Counted from the stretch's first letter, positions 23,012 through 35,386 are shown. The stretch is DNA of 64,000 bases from Anthoceros angustus (GCA_010909165.1 VJWM01000106.1:248001-312000), one strand, 5' to 3'. Program-made: numbers and translations. Notes: generated from the letters alone by a model not told the origin.

Positions 23012-24354
23012 CCACCCTTGCTTTGCGCCTATTCTTTGAGGATCATTCGACTCTTCTTCCACCCATGCTCAGGCTTCTTCCTCCGTAAGCTCCTTCAAGA
23101 CTGCCTCCGTATAACAGGGAGTCAGCCCCCATACCCGGGCATAGTGGAAGGACCATTTGCTTCGAGTCCTCACTTGCAGAAGGTAAGCCCTGGTCCCTCT
23201 TATTCCCACACGCACATGGACAGTAAGGTTAAGCACGCGTTCCCCATTCACATAGAGACCAAGAACATAAGATTCCTCATCCATGTGCCGCAACATAATA
23301 GGGCCTCCTGCTGCAGATGAGGTGCTTACCCCCTCCTCCTGTGGACTACCCACAGCACTTTGAACCATGCCCTCGAAGGATGCCACGTAGCCTCCCATTG
23401 CGCCACTCATGGTTGCCTTAGAGGTGGGTTCTCCAAGCGTCGGTGGGGATTTCCGCTACCTGGTAGTAGACTCCACGGCAGTTGCACATTCCACAACCAT
23501 GGTAGGGGTTTCGCTGTGATCGTCTCTCCCTTCACTCCGGTGAGTGGCTTCCACTACCTCGGTCAGACTGCTGCTCCTCTTCCCTTTTCCCTTCTCCTTC
23601 CCTCGGCGCGTGCCTCGTCTTGTTCCGCTTGTGCCAGTGCGCCACTTCGAACCTTCTCCACAAAGGCTACCTCTTGCTCTTGGGCCCTTAGCAGTTCTCC
23701 ACCATCTCCTGATTTGCTTCATATGCATCCTTAATCTGGGCCATGAGCGATTCTTGCTTACTCATCATGGAATGTAACTCCTCCTGGGCCTTGCGTAACT
23801 CCTCCTGGACTTTGATCCTCATCTCCTCCAGTGCCTACTTCTCTTCCTCCAACTGTTTTCGCCTAGCCTCCTCCTCATCGAATTTAGCCTTCACCACTCG
23901 GCCCCTGGCAGGCAGTGAGTGCTGTGACTGGTCTAGCATGTCCGACTGAGCCCGAATCATGGCTGTTGTCAACTCCTGCAGATCCACTTGTTGAGGAGGA
24001 GCCGCGCCGGACGCCATTCCTCTATCAAGCACCCTTTTTCCGGCAAAGGTGCGTGCAGACTATCTCATGCGTGAGCTCATTCGCCAAGGGAGCTCCCTTG
24101 AAAATCTCTTCCCACCCTGATGAGGGTTGTTCTTTGGGGCCAACCCTAATTCTTCCGGGGCCTCTTGTCACTGCATCCGAGTCGCAAAATTGTCCTTCTG
24201 GTCGCGCCTCTTCATCTGACAAGTCAATCTTTCGCTTTGCCTTCATCTTCTTCGCCTTTTCTGCTGACCACGCCGATCGTGGTGGCATCCACCTTCCTTT
24301 TCTGTTGAGCCTACGACTCCCTCGGCCTTCCTTTTCTTGTGCATGGTGACCTCC
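23012..24354 (-). pseudogene. Coiled-coil transposon-associated gene, unit B (3' half of the interrupted gene)
   Basis: Second copy of the unit A coding segment, on the minus strand. It keeps the same in-frame TAG before the coiled coil (23840-23842), so the stop predates the duplication. It differs from unit A chiefly by many 1-6 bp deletions, which break the frame repeatedly (for example near 23515, 23560, 24050 and 24180). Because 24354 abuts the Copia TSD, this copy is the direct continuation of the 35568-36334 segment across the insertion. Confidence 0.5.
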
Positions 24355-24359
24355 CTTTC

Positions 24360-24525
24360 TTTCGTGGATTGTGTGTTGGTGCAGGAGCGAAGCGCAAGGG
24401 GCAAGCAAGCAAAAACAAAAAACGGTTATATTTCATTTTTACAAAAAGAGAGTATATATGAGTATTTCAAAAAGTAGTTATAACTGATTATGAAACTACT
24501 AACCTAACTAACATAATTTCCTTTA
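24360..24525 (-). repeat. Copia 3' LTR (166 bp)
   Basis: Ten bases shorter than the 35387-35562 LTR because of small deletions in the AGAGAG and GTGTGTGC stretches. It is flanked by the TSD on the left and the polypurine tract on the right. Confidence 0.85.
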
Positions 24526-24799
24526 CTCCCTCTTAGTTGAAATATTCAGGGTAAGAGAAATATGAAAAGTAAGCTAATGTAAACCATAACACTAAAACCC
24601 AAACATACAACTATCTCCCTCTTAAGCTCCAAAAGAGGGTAAGGCCTTAGTGTTGTAGTTGAGCAGCGCACGATTAGCACAAACTTTGTGGCTTCATCCC
24701 TTTGGATCAATATACCAAATATATTAATGTGCAGTGAACACGATAATTTTTGAAGGGGGGGATATACCACCCTTGAGACAAGACCCCTTGTCACGAAGA

Positions 24800-26900
24800 A
24801 CACCTTACCTAGAACAAGATATGTGCCCTACTTTGATAATGCACACACCCTTTTCCGAGGTCATATCTTTGATAAAGATGCACTTTCAAGTCTACACCCG
24901 AGAACTGGAGCATGAGGGTGTGGGCCCGCTTATGCTTTTAGTAGAATGCATAGAGGGCGCCATTTTCATATGTTTATTACAACCGAAAACTTTTACTTTC
25001 AAGTGGTGGAACACAATGAAAACAATCATTTGAAGCGGAGTCTCATTTAAGTGGTCGTGAGAACATTGCAACAAACAATCAAGGAGGAAGTGGTCATCAA
25101 GATCGATAATAGCCATTCAAGAGTGCGGCTGCGACTCATCCATGCCTTGCGGCGGAGTCAAGTACCACCGCCATATTCGGAGGCGGTCCATATCCGCCTC
25201 GGTTGTCGCTCTCTCCATTGCTTGCTGCCTTCAATAGTATCATTCTTGGGCTGCCTGTCGACCGCCATTATCTATCTACCGACCTCATCCAAAAGGTCGC
25301 CACCGTGGTCTTCAACCTTCCGCACTCAATGCAACCACTTGGGCTTTAAGGCAATGCCAACGTCCTTAAAATGAACAAAGTTAGTTGCCCATGCGCCCAT
25401 GCAAGCATCCTTAAAATCAACAAAATTGAACTTGAGGAGGCACGAGGTTTGAACACAAACCTATTCTACACTTATTTCCCAAACACTAGACCAACAATCC
25501 ATGGTTGAGTTACTCTTGAGGCGCTAAATATTTATTTTTGAAGACAGCCTAGGAGGAGGGCGCTGGCGGCCGGCGCCCATGGGTGTGCAGGAGGCGCCGG
25601 CCGGCCGCCCATGGGCAAGGCATGGGGTGGGGGCACGGCGCCAAGGGGGCAGGCGTGTTAGGCGCCACCGGCCGCCCATGGTGGTGTGCTAGGGGAGGGC
25701 GCTGCCGGCCCATGGTGGTGTTAGGGGAGGACGCGCCGGCCGGCGCCCATGGGGGTGGTGTGTTAGGGGAGGCGCCGGCCGCGCCATGGGCGGTGGGGGA
25801 GGGCCGGCCACGCCCATGGTAGGGTGGGAGGCGCCGGCCGCGCCATGGCGTGGTGGAGGCGCCTACGCCATGAGCATGGGGAGGCGCCGGCCGACGGCGC
25901 CTCCCTTAGCACCATCCTACGGTGCATACGGGTGAAGCTAGGGGGACAAGAAGGAACGGTGTATCCTATCACCGATGGAAGGTGTGGCCCATTTGCGTGA
26001 AGGGTTAAAAGATTTGCATCCATAGGTGACTGAAGAGTATAAGTGGTGGGAAGCCTGTGGACCGGAAGGAGATTGCTATCATTGTGGAGAATAACATTGG
26101 GCTAGTGCTCATTCTTGGAAGTGGTTTTCACGCGTAAGTGGATCATACACGACCACTTCAAGTGCCGATGAAGCTTTGCTAGATGAGGCATTATTGAGGG
26201 ACCTCCCAGTGATATGTATTTGGGGGCATATCAAAATGCGGGAAGGCAACTGGGAAATGGCACGGATGAATGGGGACATAACGGAACCGAGGGATGTTTC
26301 CGCAAAGGCTGCAACACATGGCCATTCGGATTGGGGAGGTCATTGAAGCTAAACGCACCACGACCTCACTTTCTTATCCACTAGTATCGGACCGAGCACA
26401 TAGATGCGTATGAAGGAGATATGTGCAGAACACATAGTCCGCCAGAGTGGTAACCCATCCGTCCAATGCCGAGGAAAAAGGGAATAAGATCCATTACCTA
26501 AAAACATACAGGAGGTATTTGTGAATGAAAACAATATCCTCAGACATGGGTTTGTGTTGAACGACTAAAAACATCCGTATGGACAAAAAGCGATAAGGGA
26601 TAAGCTCGAAAGTTGCGTGGCTTCATACAACTCATGAGTGAAAGTGTCATCAAGATAGTGATGACAATGGAGGAGAAGTCGGACCAAGTGATGACGATGG
26701 ATTGAACTGGGGATGAGTGGCGAAATCTCGCTTTTTCCCGGGTCCCAGAGTTAATGTTGTAAGTCCGTTGTCGATGTTTCGTGTTAGGAAATACCGTCCG
26801 TGGCTTTTGTGGTGTCATAACAAAACCACATTTCCATCCCAAAACCGAAGTTTACTGTTCGGCAGAACGGCCTTCCACCGCTCCTACTTTGCATCATTCT
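24800..26900. other. Unexplained interior of the Copia element
   Basis: About 2 kb between the 3' LTR and the RNase H remnant, longer than a normal Copia 3' untranslated region. It holds the GC-rich motif array listed separately and no recognised domain. A short plus-strand stretch near 26035-26090 reads YKWWEACGPEGDCYHCGE, which is zinc-knuckle-like but unsupported. It is probably another insertion. Confidence 0.35.
25556..25905. repeat. Degenerate GC-rich motif array (GGCGCCGGCC / GCCCATGGG)
   Basis: About 350 bp made of irregularly spaced GGCGCCGGCC, CGCCCATGG and GTGGTGTGTTAGGGGAGG motifs, at least ten CCATGG sites among them. Spacing is irregular, so this is not a clean satellite. It lies in an otherwise AT-rich stretch. 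Confidence 0.7.
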
Positions 26901-27039
26901 AGGTTCGAGTATACCACCATTGGCCACACAAACATTGCTAGATGGAAAGTAGTAATTTTCCGGTGACATTTTTTTCGAGTCGCTTTTCGAATGCCTTCAA
27001 ATGTTTTAGGGCCCATCAAAACCCCTTCGTAGATTAATG

Positions 27040-27815
27040 GAAACCCCTTCGTAGATTATTAACCCTCAAAATTATCGTGTTAGTGCCAATCTTGGCCACC
27101 GCAATGAGCTTGAGACCATCAAGAATGCTTGGCATGCGAATTCGACCTTGGTTAGCAAATCGCAATATTCTCACTTGTTGGAATATAACGAACTTCCACC
27201 TCACTGACGTTACTTGTCTTATAAAATGATGAGTAATTTCTATATGCTCGACCTCGCATGAAAACGGGTTCTTCGAGAGTGCAATAGCATTGGTTATCAC
27301 ACCATAAATGCTACACATGGCAATTGTCAGATACCTCTCAAAAAACTGTCAAATTACTTCTCCGCTTGTGACAAAGCTCCATATTCGGCCTCAGATGATA
27401 AGCAAATTGTGGCCAACTTCTTACTTGACCAGAAACCATGATCCACCAAGTATATTGCAATATGCTGCAACACTCTTCCTACTATCCGGGTCTCCGGCCC
27501 AATCAGCATCACAGAATGAAGTAAGCATTAAACCAGCAGGCTGCTTAGTGTAAGTAAGTCCAAACCTAGGGGTGCCCTTGAGATACCTAAAAATCCTCTT
27601 CACGGCTGTCCAATGAGCCTCCCCCGGATTTTCTAAAAATTGAGAAACACTACTAACAGCCCTGGCTATATCTAAACGCGTCCATGCTGCAAGATAAATG
27701 AGGCTACCTACAGCTTGCCTATAAGGGCGAGTTGCCATAATATCCTTTTCGACACGTTGAAGGACCTTGCTCCTTGGATAATTTATCTCCTGTGGACATA
27801 GGTGTGTGGCAGCAG
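27040..27815 (-). pseudogene. Copia RNase H and end of reverse transcriptase, remnant
   Basis: The minus strand reads HTPMSTGDKLSKEQG, then YRQAVGSLIYLA-WTRLDIARAV, FLENPGEAHWTAVKRIFRYL, and FCDADWAGDPDSRKSVAAY, the conserved Copia block leading into RNase H. After frameshifts follows NAIALSKNPFSCEVEHIEI. One base change to a frameshift separates the first two pieces near 27735. It is the direct continuation of the reverse transcriptase at 33.5-34.0 kb, displaced by the nested block. Confidence 0.9.
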
Positions 27816-30800
27816 GCGTGCATCTGTGGGCTGTACTTCTGGGGAGTTAGAAATAAAGTGAGGGTTCTGTTTTTTGAGGATTGAAGGATAAATAAAGGCG
27901 GAAAGGAGGAATAAATTGGGGTGGCGCTGGACGAGGCTCGGAGTATACTCCGGACTGAGTGAACAACGGACCCCGGTACCACTATGGCAAGCTCGGACTA
28001 CGGGAGTAGCAGGATAAGTCAGGAACCCACTCCAGTCAAAATAGGATAAATCGCCCAGTAACCTAGGAGGCGGGCGTGAGGACGGGCGGCGCCACGTGGG
28101 CGGCCACAGAGTGGAGGTCGGGCATGCGGTGGGCAGGCCGTAACTTGCAGGCCGTTATAGCGGTATTCACGCCCAGCTGCCTTGGCGTAAGGCAGTAAGC
28201 GGGCGTAGGGTCGAAAGCCATGCGGACCCACAGCGATTCTGGACAACGGCGCCTTCAGTGATTACTTCCTGGCGGCCAAGGAGGAGGTCATTTCTGACCT
28301 CGGACAATCCTCACGGTCCCTTGCGCTCCATAATCCGGCTCTGGCTGTCTTTTGGGCGCCCGGGCGACAAGGCGTGGCGCCGTCGAGGTTGGAGTGAGCA
28401 GCGGCGAAGGAGGAACATCGTGCCGGCGGACTCGGCCGGCTACGGAGGAGGAGGAAGCAATGGCACCCAAAAGCCGGTGCAGAGCCATGGACCCTCGTGG
28501 GCGCAACATTGTGACCGGCGCTATCCGGACTTGAACTGGAGGCGAGGATTGGTGCGAGTGGCATGGGCGTGTTCCAAATGGTGCGGACCTTTGACAGCGT
28601 CACTCTAGTCCGGGAGTTTGCGGAAGATCTTGGCGATCAACAAGGAGGTCGATCCAAGAACCTCGGGAGGACCAGGCGATGGACCTTGGAGGTCGAGGAT
28701 GGCCTAACCGCTTAGAAGGAGGAAGAAGGGGCGTGGTGCAGGCCCCTTAAGGCGAAGGGAAGATAGGGCCCGACACGTGCGAGGAGCGGCGGACAACCAG
28801 CGGATGGTTGATATCCGTCTGGGCGGTCGAGTAAGGCGGTAGCCGGATCATTATCCATTGGAACACTGCTCACCAAGGTGGATCACCTTGGTGATAACCT
28901 AGTATTCACGCATGCGCTCGGTGAAGAAGGCGGTGGGAAGGATTATCTTCGCCGGTTCGATCGAGGACGCAAGCTAAGGCGAAGCCCTCGCCATCGGTGA
29001 CCCATACGATTCATGTATGGGGACATTTGAGCTCTGAAGGAGGAGGCAGGCGCTCGGAAGGCTGGAGGCCACGAGTAGGCGTGCAAGGCGCGGGTGGGGG
29101 GTCGTCCTTGAAGACCAAGCGGACTCGGGAGGAGGGCAGGAGGATTCCGGACTCCATCGTCTGGGCGAACCCCTCACCACCCGGGGAAGTTTGGGAGGCG
29201 ATTCCCCCCCTCCTTTTGGTGCCCCTCGGGCGGTAGGCACGGGAGGCGATCTGGGAGGCGTTGGCGGCTCCGGCAGGCAACGACCAACAACCACGGCTGA
29301 GCCCGGAACTCAGCGGGGAGCCGAGGCGGAAGGCGGTGCCGCCTGTGACCGGAAGGTGCGTACCCTTACCCACCTTGCAGGTGTGAGGTGAGGCGGTGGA
29401 GGCGAGAAAGGCGTGGCCCAAGGCGAGGAGGTCATGGCCGGCCCCGCAGTCTGTCCCGCAGAAGGGCAAAAACTTGCTCCGGACCCCCTCACCTCCTCAA
29501 GGCCCGAGAAGAGGCGCAAAGGAGTTAGAGGCCAAGAGGGCCAAGAGGGTGAGACTCGGACCTCACCACTCGGGACTGAGGTCTGATTAGGTCAGGAGAA
29601 CCCAGTCGGACTTACTCGGTGCGGTATGGAGGTCCTTGGCGGACCGAAATGCCGGCTCCCACGGACTTTGTGGGGGCCTCACAGTGGCGGCCGTGGAAGA
29701 AACACGCAGTCAGCTACCGTCATGGACGGAATGCTTTGGGGTCTGTGAGTGCAGTGGAAGACCCGAGTGGAGGCCACCGGAGGAGGATGGTGGAACTCAA
29801 GAGCAAGTGGCGGCCCGGAGGGAAGGAAAAGGCGGAGTCCCTCGCTCGGATCGAGGAAGGAAGCCCGGGTGGCGAGCCTTGAGGCAGGCGGTTCGGGCCG
29901 GGCCAAGGTTCTTGTTGTCTGCGAGCAGTGAAACAAGCTCGAGAGGCCCAGCGCAGGCGGAGGACCTTGCGGGCGCGGGGAGGCGGAAGAGGCCGGGCAC
30001 AAGCTCGGGACACAGGCGGCCCGGCTAAGCGGCGCCAAGTGGCGAGCCCGGTAAAGCGGCGAAGAGTCGAGGCGCGTGAAGCGGCAGGATCACTACAGGC
30101 GTGATCGGGCCGGTGGAGAGGCAGTGGCAGGAGGCTAACTCGAAGGCCCAGGCGGCTATGGAGGCGAGCAGGCCGGCCTCGGGAGATAGGGATCTCAGAA
30201 TGCAGTGCGAGGAGGTAGAAGGAGGCGGCGAGATGGAGGCAGCAGGACCTGCTGGGCTACAACTCCAAGATCGTCGGAGGCGGTGATTCTCAGCGAGAGA
30301 ATCCACGACCTCGAGCCGAAGCAGTGCCTCGGCTCCGTCGAGGCGGAGGAAAATCGGCGACTATCGAGGTTGGGCGTTGCGAGCTGAGAAGGGGCTGGAG
30401 GAAGTCGGAGTCGGACGGAGGTCGCACTTTGGAGAGGGCGCGGAGGTAAAGGCAGAATGAGCGGAGGCGAGCTGGGCGAAAGAAGGCTGGTCCGGTGAGA
30501 AAGGCGGAAGGAGCAGCTGCGCTATGGCGGGGGTGGCGATGGAAAGCAGCAGGAGGCTGGGCGGCGGAGCAATGGCAGTGCGAGGAGAGGCCGCCCTTGT
30601 AGCCTCGCGTGGCTGACCCGGCTCGGTATCCAAATCTGGCGGAGGTGGCCCAACAAGCGCGCGCCCGACTCCGGAACACTTATGGCGGAGGGAGTATCGG
30701 GTGCTCGGGCACCGTGGAAGAGCAATTCAACAAGTCGATTCGGACTTTGCCTATTACCTTGAGCTCTGAAGGCGATGAAGCCTCTCGGCGGCGCTGCGAC

Positions 30801-33470
30801 GGGCGGACCCACGGAAGGCTCGAGAAGGAGATGAAGGCCCAGGGGCGCCACGGGGACCCTAGTGGCCTGTTTGGAGATAGCGGGCGGCGGAGAGAGGAGC
30901 AACGGAGGAGGCGAGCGAGGGAGGCGGCGGATGCGGCGGGGTAAGCACCCGCACCTCACCATGGAAGGAGGGCCAGAAGGGGTCGAGGCGATCGGGAGCA
31001 GTGGAGGACTTGAGGAGAGCCACGGAGGTCCGTGAGGAGGAAACCGGGTGGGCGTGAGTCGGACTTTGTCCGGACCCGGAGGAGGCCGGACCACAGTCCG
31101 GACCTCGGTAATAAGTCCGGACCACGAGTCCGGACCCGAACAAGGTCGGACCCGGCGGACCGGAAATAAGCGGACTCACGAGTTGAGTCGAGGCAGACCT
31201 CGGGCCGGCTGCGGCGATGAGGAGGAGCCCCGACTTCGCTAGGAGGCCGATGGTGGTGGCCGGCGAAGGACCGAGGAGGCGAGGAGGATGGTGGAACTCC
31301 AAGAGCAAGTGGAGGGAAGGAAAAGGCGGAGTCCCTCGGATCGAGGAAAGCCCGGGTGGCAGGCCGAGGCAGGCGGTTGAGAGGCCAGAGGTTCTTGGTA
31401 TGACAGTGACAAGCTCAGAGCCCAGCGCGGAGGACCTTCTGCGCAGAGGAAGCGGAAGAGGCAGGAGAGAGCTCGGGACTGGCGGGCGGCTAAGCGGCCA
31501 AATGGGCGAGCCGTAAAGCGGCGAAGAGTCAGCCGGTGAAGCGGCAGGATCACTACTGGGCGTGATCGGGCCGGTGGAGAGAGGCGGTGAGGCTAACTCG
31601 AAGGCCCAGCGGCTATGGGCGAGGCAAGGGCCTCGGGAGATAGGATCTCAGGTCAGTGCGGGAGGTAGAAGGCGGATGGAGGCAGCAAGGACACTGGAGC
31701 TACAACTCAAGATCGTCGGCGGTGACTCTCAGCGAGAGAATCCACGACCGAAGCAGTGCCTCCGGCTCCGAAGGCGGAGGAAAATCGGCGACTATCGAGT
31801 TGGGCGTTGCGAGCTGAGGAGGAAGTCCGGTCGGACGGAGGTATCTGTGCTTTGGAGAGGGCGGCGGAGGTAAGGCGGAATGAGCGGGGGCGCGAGCCTG
31901 GGCGAAAGAAGGCTGGTCCGGTGAGGCGGAAGGGGAGCAGCTGCGCTATGGCGGAATGGTGGCGATGGAAAGCAGCGGAGGCTGGGCGGTGAACAGTGCG
32001 GGAGGAGTGACGAGGCCGCCCTTGTAGCCTCACGTGATCTGACCCGGCTCCGGTATCAAATCGGGAGGTGGCCCAACAAGCCGGCGGCCCGGCTCGAACA
32101 CTTATGGCGGAGGGAGTATCGGGTGCTCGGGCACCAGCGTGGAAGATTCAACAAGTCGATTCGGACTTTGCCTATTACCGCACGAAGCGTAGAAGCCCTC
32201 GGCGGCGGCAGACGGACCACAGGCTCGAGAAGGAGATGAAGGCCACGGGGACACGGGGACCCTAGTGGCCACTGTTTGAAGATAGCGGAGGCGGCGGAGG
32301 AGCAACGGAGGAGGCGAAACGAGGCGGCGGATCTGTGAGGTAAGCACCCGCACCTCGCGGGGAAGGAGCCAGAAGGGGTCGCAGGCGATCGGGGCAGTGA
32401 GGAGGACTTGAGGAGTCAGTGAGGAGGAAACCGGGTGGGCGTGAGTCGGACTTTGTCCAGGACCCGGAGGAGGCGGACCACAGTCGGACCTCGTGTGTCC
32501 GGACCACAGTCGGACCCGTGTCATCCGGACCACGAGGTCCGGACCCGAACAAGGTCGGACCTAGCCGGACCGGAAATAAGCGGACTCCGAAGTTCGGTCG
32601 AGGCGGACCGAGGGCCGTGCGGCGATGAGGAGGCCCCGCCGACTTCTAGGGGCCGATGGTGGTATTACCGTGAAGGACCGAGGACGGGGAGGATGGCGTC
32701 GTGTAGCGGTTGTCGCCGCCGGTGTAACGGCGAGATTCGGAGAGGAGGGCCCGCCTCACGGATCATCCGATTGGGTGCACCACAATCGGGGCGAGTTGGA
32801 CCACCCATTCGGCGGGGCCCGGGACCTTGACCCCGGTCGTGAAGGAGATAGGGGATAGGGCGGTAGGCGGCCGATTAGGGTATCTGGCTATCATTTCGAA
32901 TAGGGGTGTAATAAAGGCGCCAGGCGCGATATAAGAGGGTGGTGCTCTAGTAAAGCATCTTTCTCTTGGTGTTGATGCCGCGTTCTTGCGGACCTTTGTG
33001 AGTCTTCTTGCTAACGTGAGTCTGAGTCATGGCGAGCCGCACTCGGGAGATTGATCAAGGTCCGGTGACGGACTTAGCGTTGTGGTGTGTGCGGGGAAGG
33101 GTGGTGGTGATCCGTGCTCGTCCGGCGCGGCAGGCGCAATTTGGGCAGCGTGAGCGGAGGAGGTGTGTAGAGCCGGACGGAGAGGCCGTGAGCAGCGGAG
33201 GAGGTCGGGGCTGCGTAACCAGCGTCTTTCTAAGGCGAAGAGTGTAGCGTGAGGAGAGAAAGAAGGGATCGTGAAGGATGTATGTGAGCGTCTGACGAGA
33301 CGGGTCCCTAAGCGTTTAGCCATACGGACTGTCTGAACGTTGTGAGTAGTTAGGAGTATGTGTGTGTCTTTGAGGTGAGCAGGCGCTGGGGCGGTAAGAA
33401 TCACACGAAGCAGCAGTGGCAGCCTATCATTCCCTTAGGGAGCGGACTTCTTCCTACAACGACACGGATT
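27816..33470. mobile_element. GC-rich block nested in the Copia polymerase gene
   Basis: About 5.6 kb of distinctly GC- and purine-rich sequence that splits the Copia coding region between the YVDD reverse transcriptase and the HTPMSTGDKL segment. It contains a direct duplication of about 1.5 kb (29782-31282 and 31283-32696). A TATA-like GATATAAGAG at 32929-32938 is followed by CTCTTGG and a G/C leader, as in a promoter-bearing LTR, but I could not pair it with a second LTR. The frames have coiled-coil-like composition (Glu, Arg, Ala) without a recognised domain. The ends are inferred only from where Copia homology stops. Confidence 0.55.
29782..32696. repeat. Direct tandem duplication of about 1.45 kb, indel-diverged
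   Basis: Copy 1 is 29782-31282 and copy 2 is 31283-32696. Shared landmarks include AAGCGGCAGGATCACTAC, CGTGATCGGGCCGGTGGAG, ACCGGGTGGGCGTGAGTCGG and ACCGGAAATAAGCGGACTC. The copies differ mostly by small deletions in copy 2. Boundary word GGAGGATGG occurs at both outer ends and at the junction. Confidence 0.85.
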
Positions 33471-33479
33471 GTGCGCTGG

Positions 33480-34060
33480 CTGAGTCACGCCACAATCGCC
33501 ATATTGAAAACGCAAAGTTGATTCACAAAATGTTCTGATGTATCTCGATAGTATGCCTATCCTCGGAGAAGTGGCAGCATGAAAAGTGGTGATGGCCCAA
33601 GTCGAACATGTCAAAGCGAGAAAGCAAAACACTCTTGATTCGGGCCATCGGCGGTGAGGTACAAAACAAGAAGTTGTCATCAACATAAACTGTTAAAATA
33701 AGGAAATCGCGTCCCATAAGATATAAACAACTGCATCGACATCAAGGCATGTAAATCCAAGCTCAATGAGTAAGGCATGGAAAGTTTCATTCCAAGCCCT
33801 GCTTGATTGCTTCAAGCCATACAAAGTCTTTAGCAGCTGACAAACTTTGTTAACATCTTCTACAAAACCTTCCGGCTGGGACATATATATTTCTTCCTCT
33901 AAGGACCCATTTAAAAAGGCAGTCTTCACATCCAGCTGATGTACATAAAGACCATAATGGGCAGCCAAGGAGAGCAATATTCTAATTGACGTGGATTTAA
34001 CAAGCTGGGGAAAGTTTCATTGTAATCTAGTACCGACGACTATAACCTTTGGCAACTAAC
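33480..34060 (-). pseudogene. Copia reverse transcriptase remnant
   Basis: The minus strand reads LAAHYGLYVHQLDVKTAFLN, GSLEEEIYMSQPEGF, LKTLYGLKQSSRAWNE, then in another frame FLILTVYVDDNFLF with the catalytic YVDD box. After further frameshifts homology stops near 33470 at the nested block. The first frame has an open run of 94 codons. Confidence 0.92.
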
Positions 34061-34815
34061 GCCTTATAACGTCCAACACTACCATCGGTGTTCAACTTCT
34101 TCTTGAAAACCCATTTGCAAACAGCGAACTTCTGCGACCCTTGGGTAAATCAACTAATTTCAGGTTTTGTTGGCTATAAGGGAATCATACTCGGACTTGA
34201 TAGCCTTTTGCCAATGTTCGACAGGACCAAACTGCCTATAAGTGGCTGGTTCAGAAGTATCAAAATTCTTAGATGATGGAGAAGTATTTGAAACTAGACC
34301 AGCTACAAAAGGTGGCTCAGACCATTCACTACGAGGTGGTCTATAGCGTGTAGATCTCATAAAAGCGGCTCAGTGTAGGCTCAAGCTGGATCGGTGTGCT
34401 CGGGATCGAAGAGTCGAGAATCAAAAACACAGGATCAACTTCCAAGGGTTCATCAAAGGAGGGAACTGCAGAAGATTCAGGTGCTAGGGGAGCACTAGGA
34501 AGATGAGCTTGTGCATGTGAATCGAATGTTGTAGCCCCCCCTGAAGCCGAGGAAGGTGAACTGGAAACATCATCAGTATCAAAAATAGAGACATCGGCAT
34601 CAGCATTAGTATTGTAATCAGCCAAGTCATCCACTCCATGAATAGAAACAGAAGAATCAAAGGAAGCAGGATCCAAAGCTGTTTCATGACGTCGGAGAAG
34701 AGCATTCTCATGAAAAACAACACTCCGAGAAATGGAAACTTGCCGAGTACGTGGATCGAAAACATATCCCTTTACTCGAATAACCAATAAAAATCTTGAC
34801 GACTTTAGGATCAAG
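34060..34815 (-). pseudogene. Copia linker between integrase and reverse transcriptase, remnant
   Basis: The minus-strand segment 34341-34814 starts with KGYVFDPRTRQVSISRSVVF, the standard Copia post-integrase block, then a Ser/Asp-rich linker. 34160-34360 carries EHWQKAIKSEYDSLIANKT, the start of the reverse-transcriptase domain. Several frameshifts are present. Confidence 0.85.
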
Positions 34816-34819
34816 CTTA

Positions 34820-35374
34820 CTCAAAGTCAGAAGGGATCAAAGCATATGCTGGTGCTCCAAAAATACGTAGGTGGGTGATTAGCTTCTTCCCAATCCAGTA
34901 GCTCGTGAGGGGCAAACCAAGCTCCAGCCGTAGGCAGCTGTTTTGCACATAATTAGCACCATAAGCTTGGCTTAATATCCCCTAGTGAGGCCTGCAAATG
35001 CTAAGTTGGAAAGTGTAGCCTCTTGAAGTGTCCTATTCTTGCGTTCAGCGAAAGCATTCTGAGCTGGAGTATAAGGAACTGTAAATTGATGAAGAACTCC
35101 CTCTCCAGCACAAAATTCGGTGAAGGCATTGCTTGTATACTCACCTCATTATAGGTCCTAAAATTTTCAGTGATATGGACAGCGTGGCGAAGCTAAATAC
35201 GTACGAAAAGCATAGCGGGCTTCACTCTTGTGTGCAAGAACAAAAACTGTGCAATAGCGACTCCACTCATCAATAAAAGTGATGAAATATGATGCTCCAC
35301 CAAATGACATGGTTGACATGGGGCCACATATATCACTATGGACAGTGTGGAGCAGGCTGCTATCTCTGCAGCAG
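34820..35374 (-). pseudogene. Copia integrase core remnant
   Basis: The minus strand reads LHTVHSDICGPMSTMSFGGA and YFITFIDEWSRYCTVFVLAH, the start of the retroviral-type integrase core with its first catalytic Asp. Downstream pieces near 35045-35120 are frameshifted. It joins the primer-binding site directly, so gag, protease and the integrase zinc finger are deleted. Confidence 0.88.
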
Positions 35375-35386
35375 GCTCTGATACCA

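Noticed and set aside
28258-33250. Many 60-190 codon frames on both strands
   Set aside because: High GC lowers stop frequency; no domain, frames differ between the two duplicated copies.
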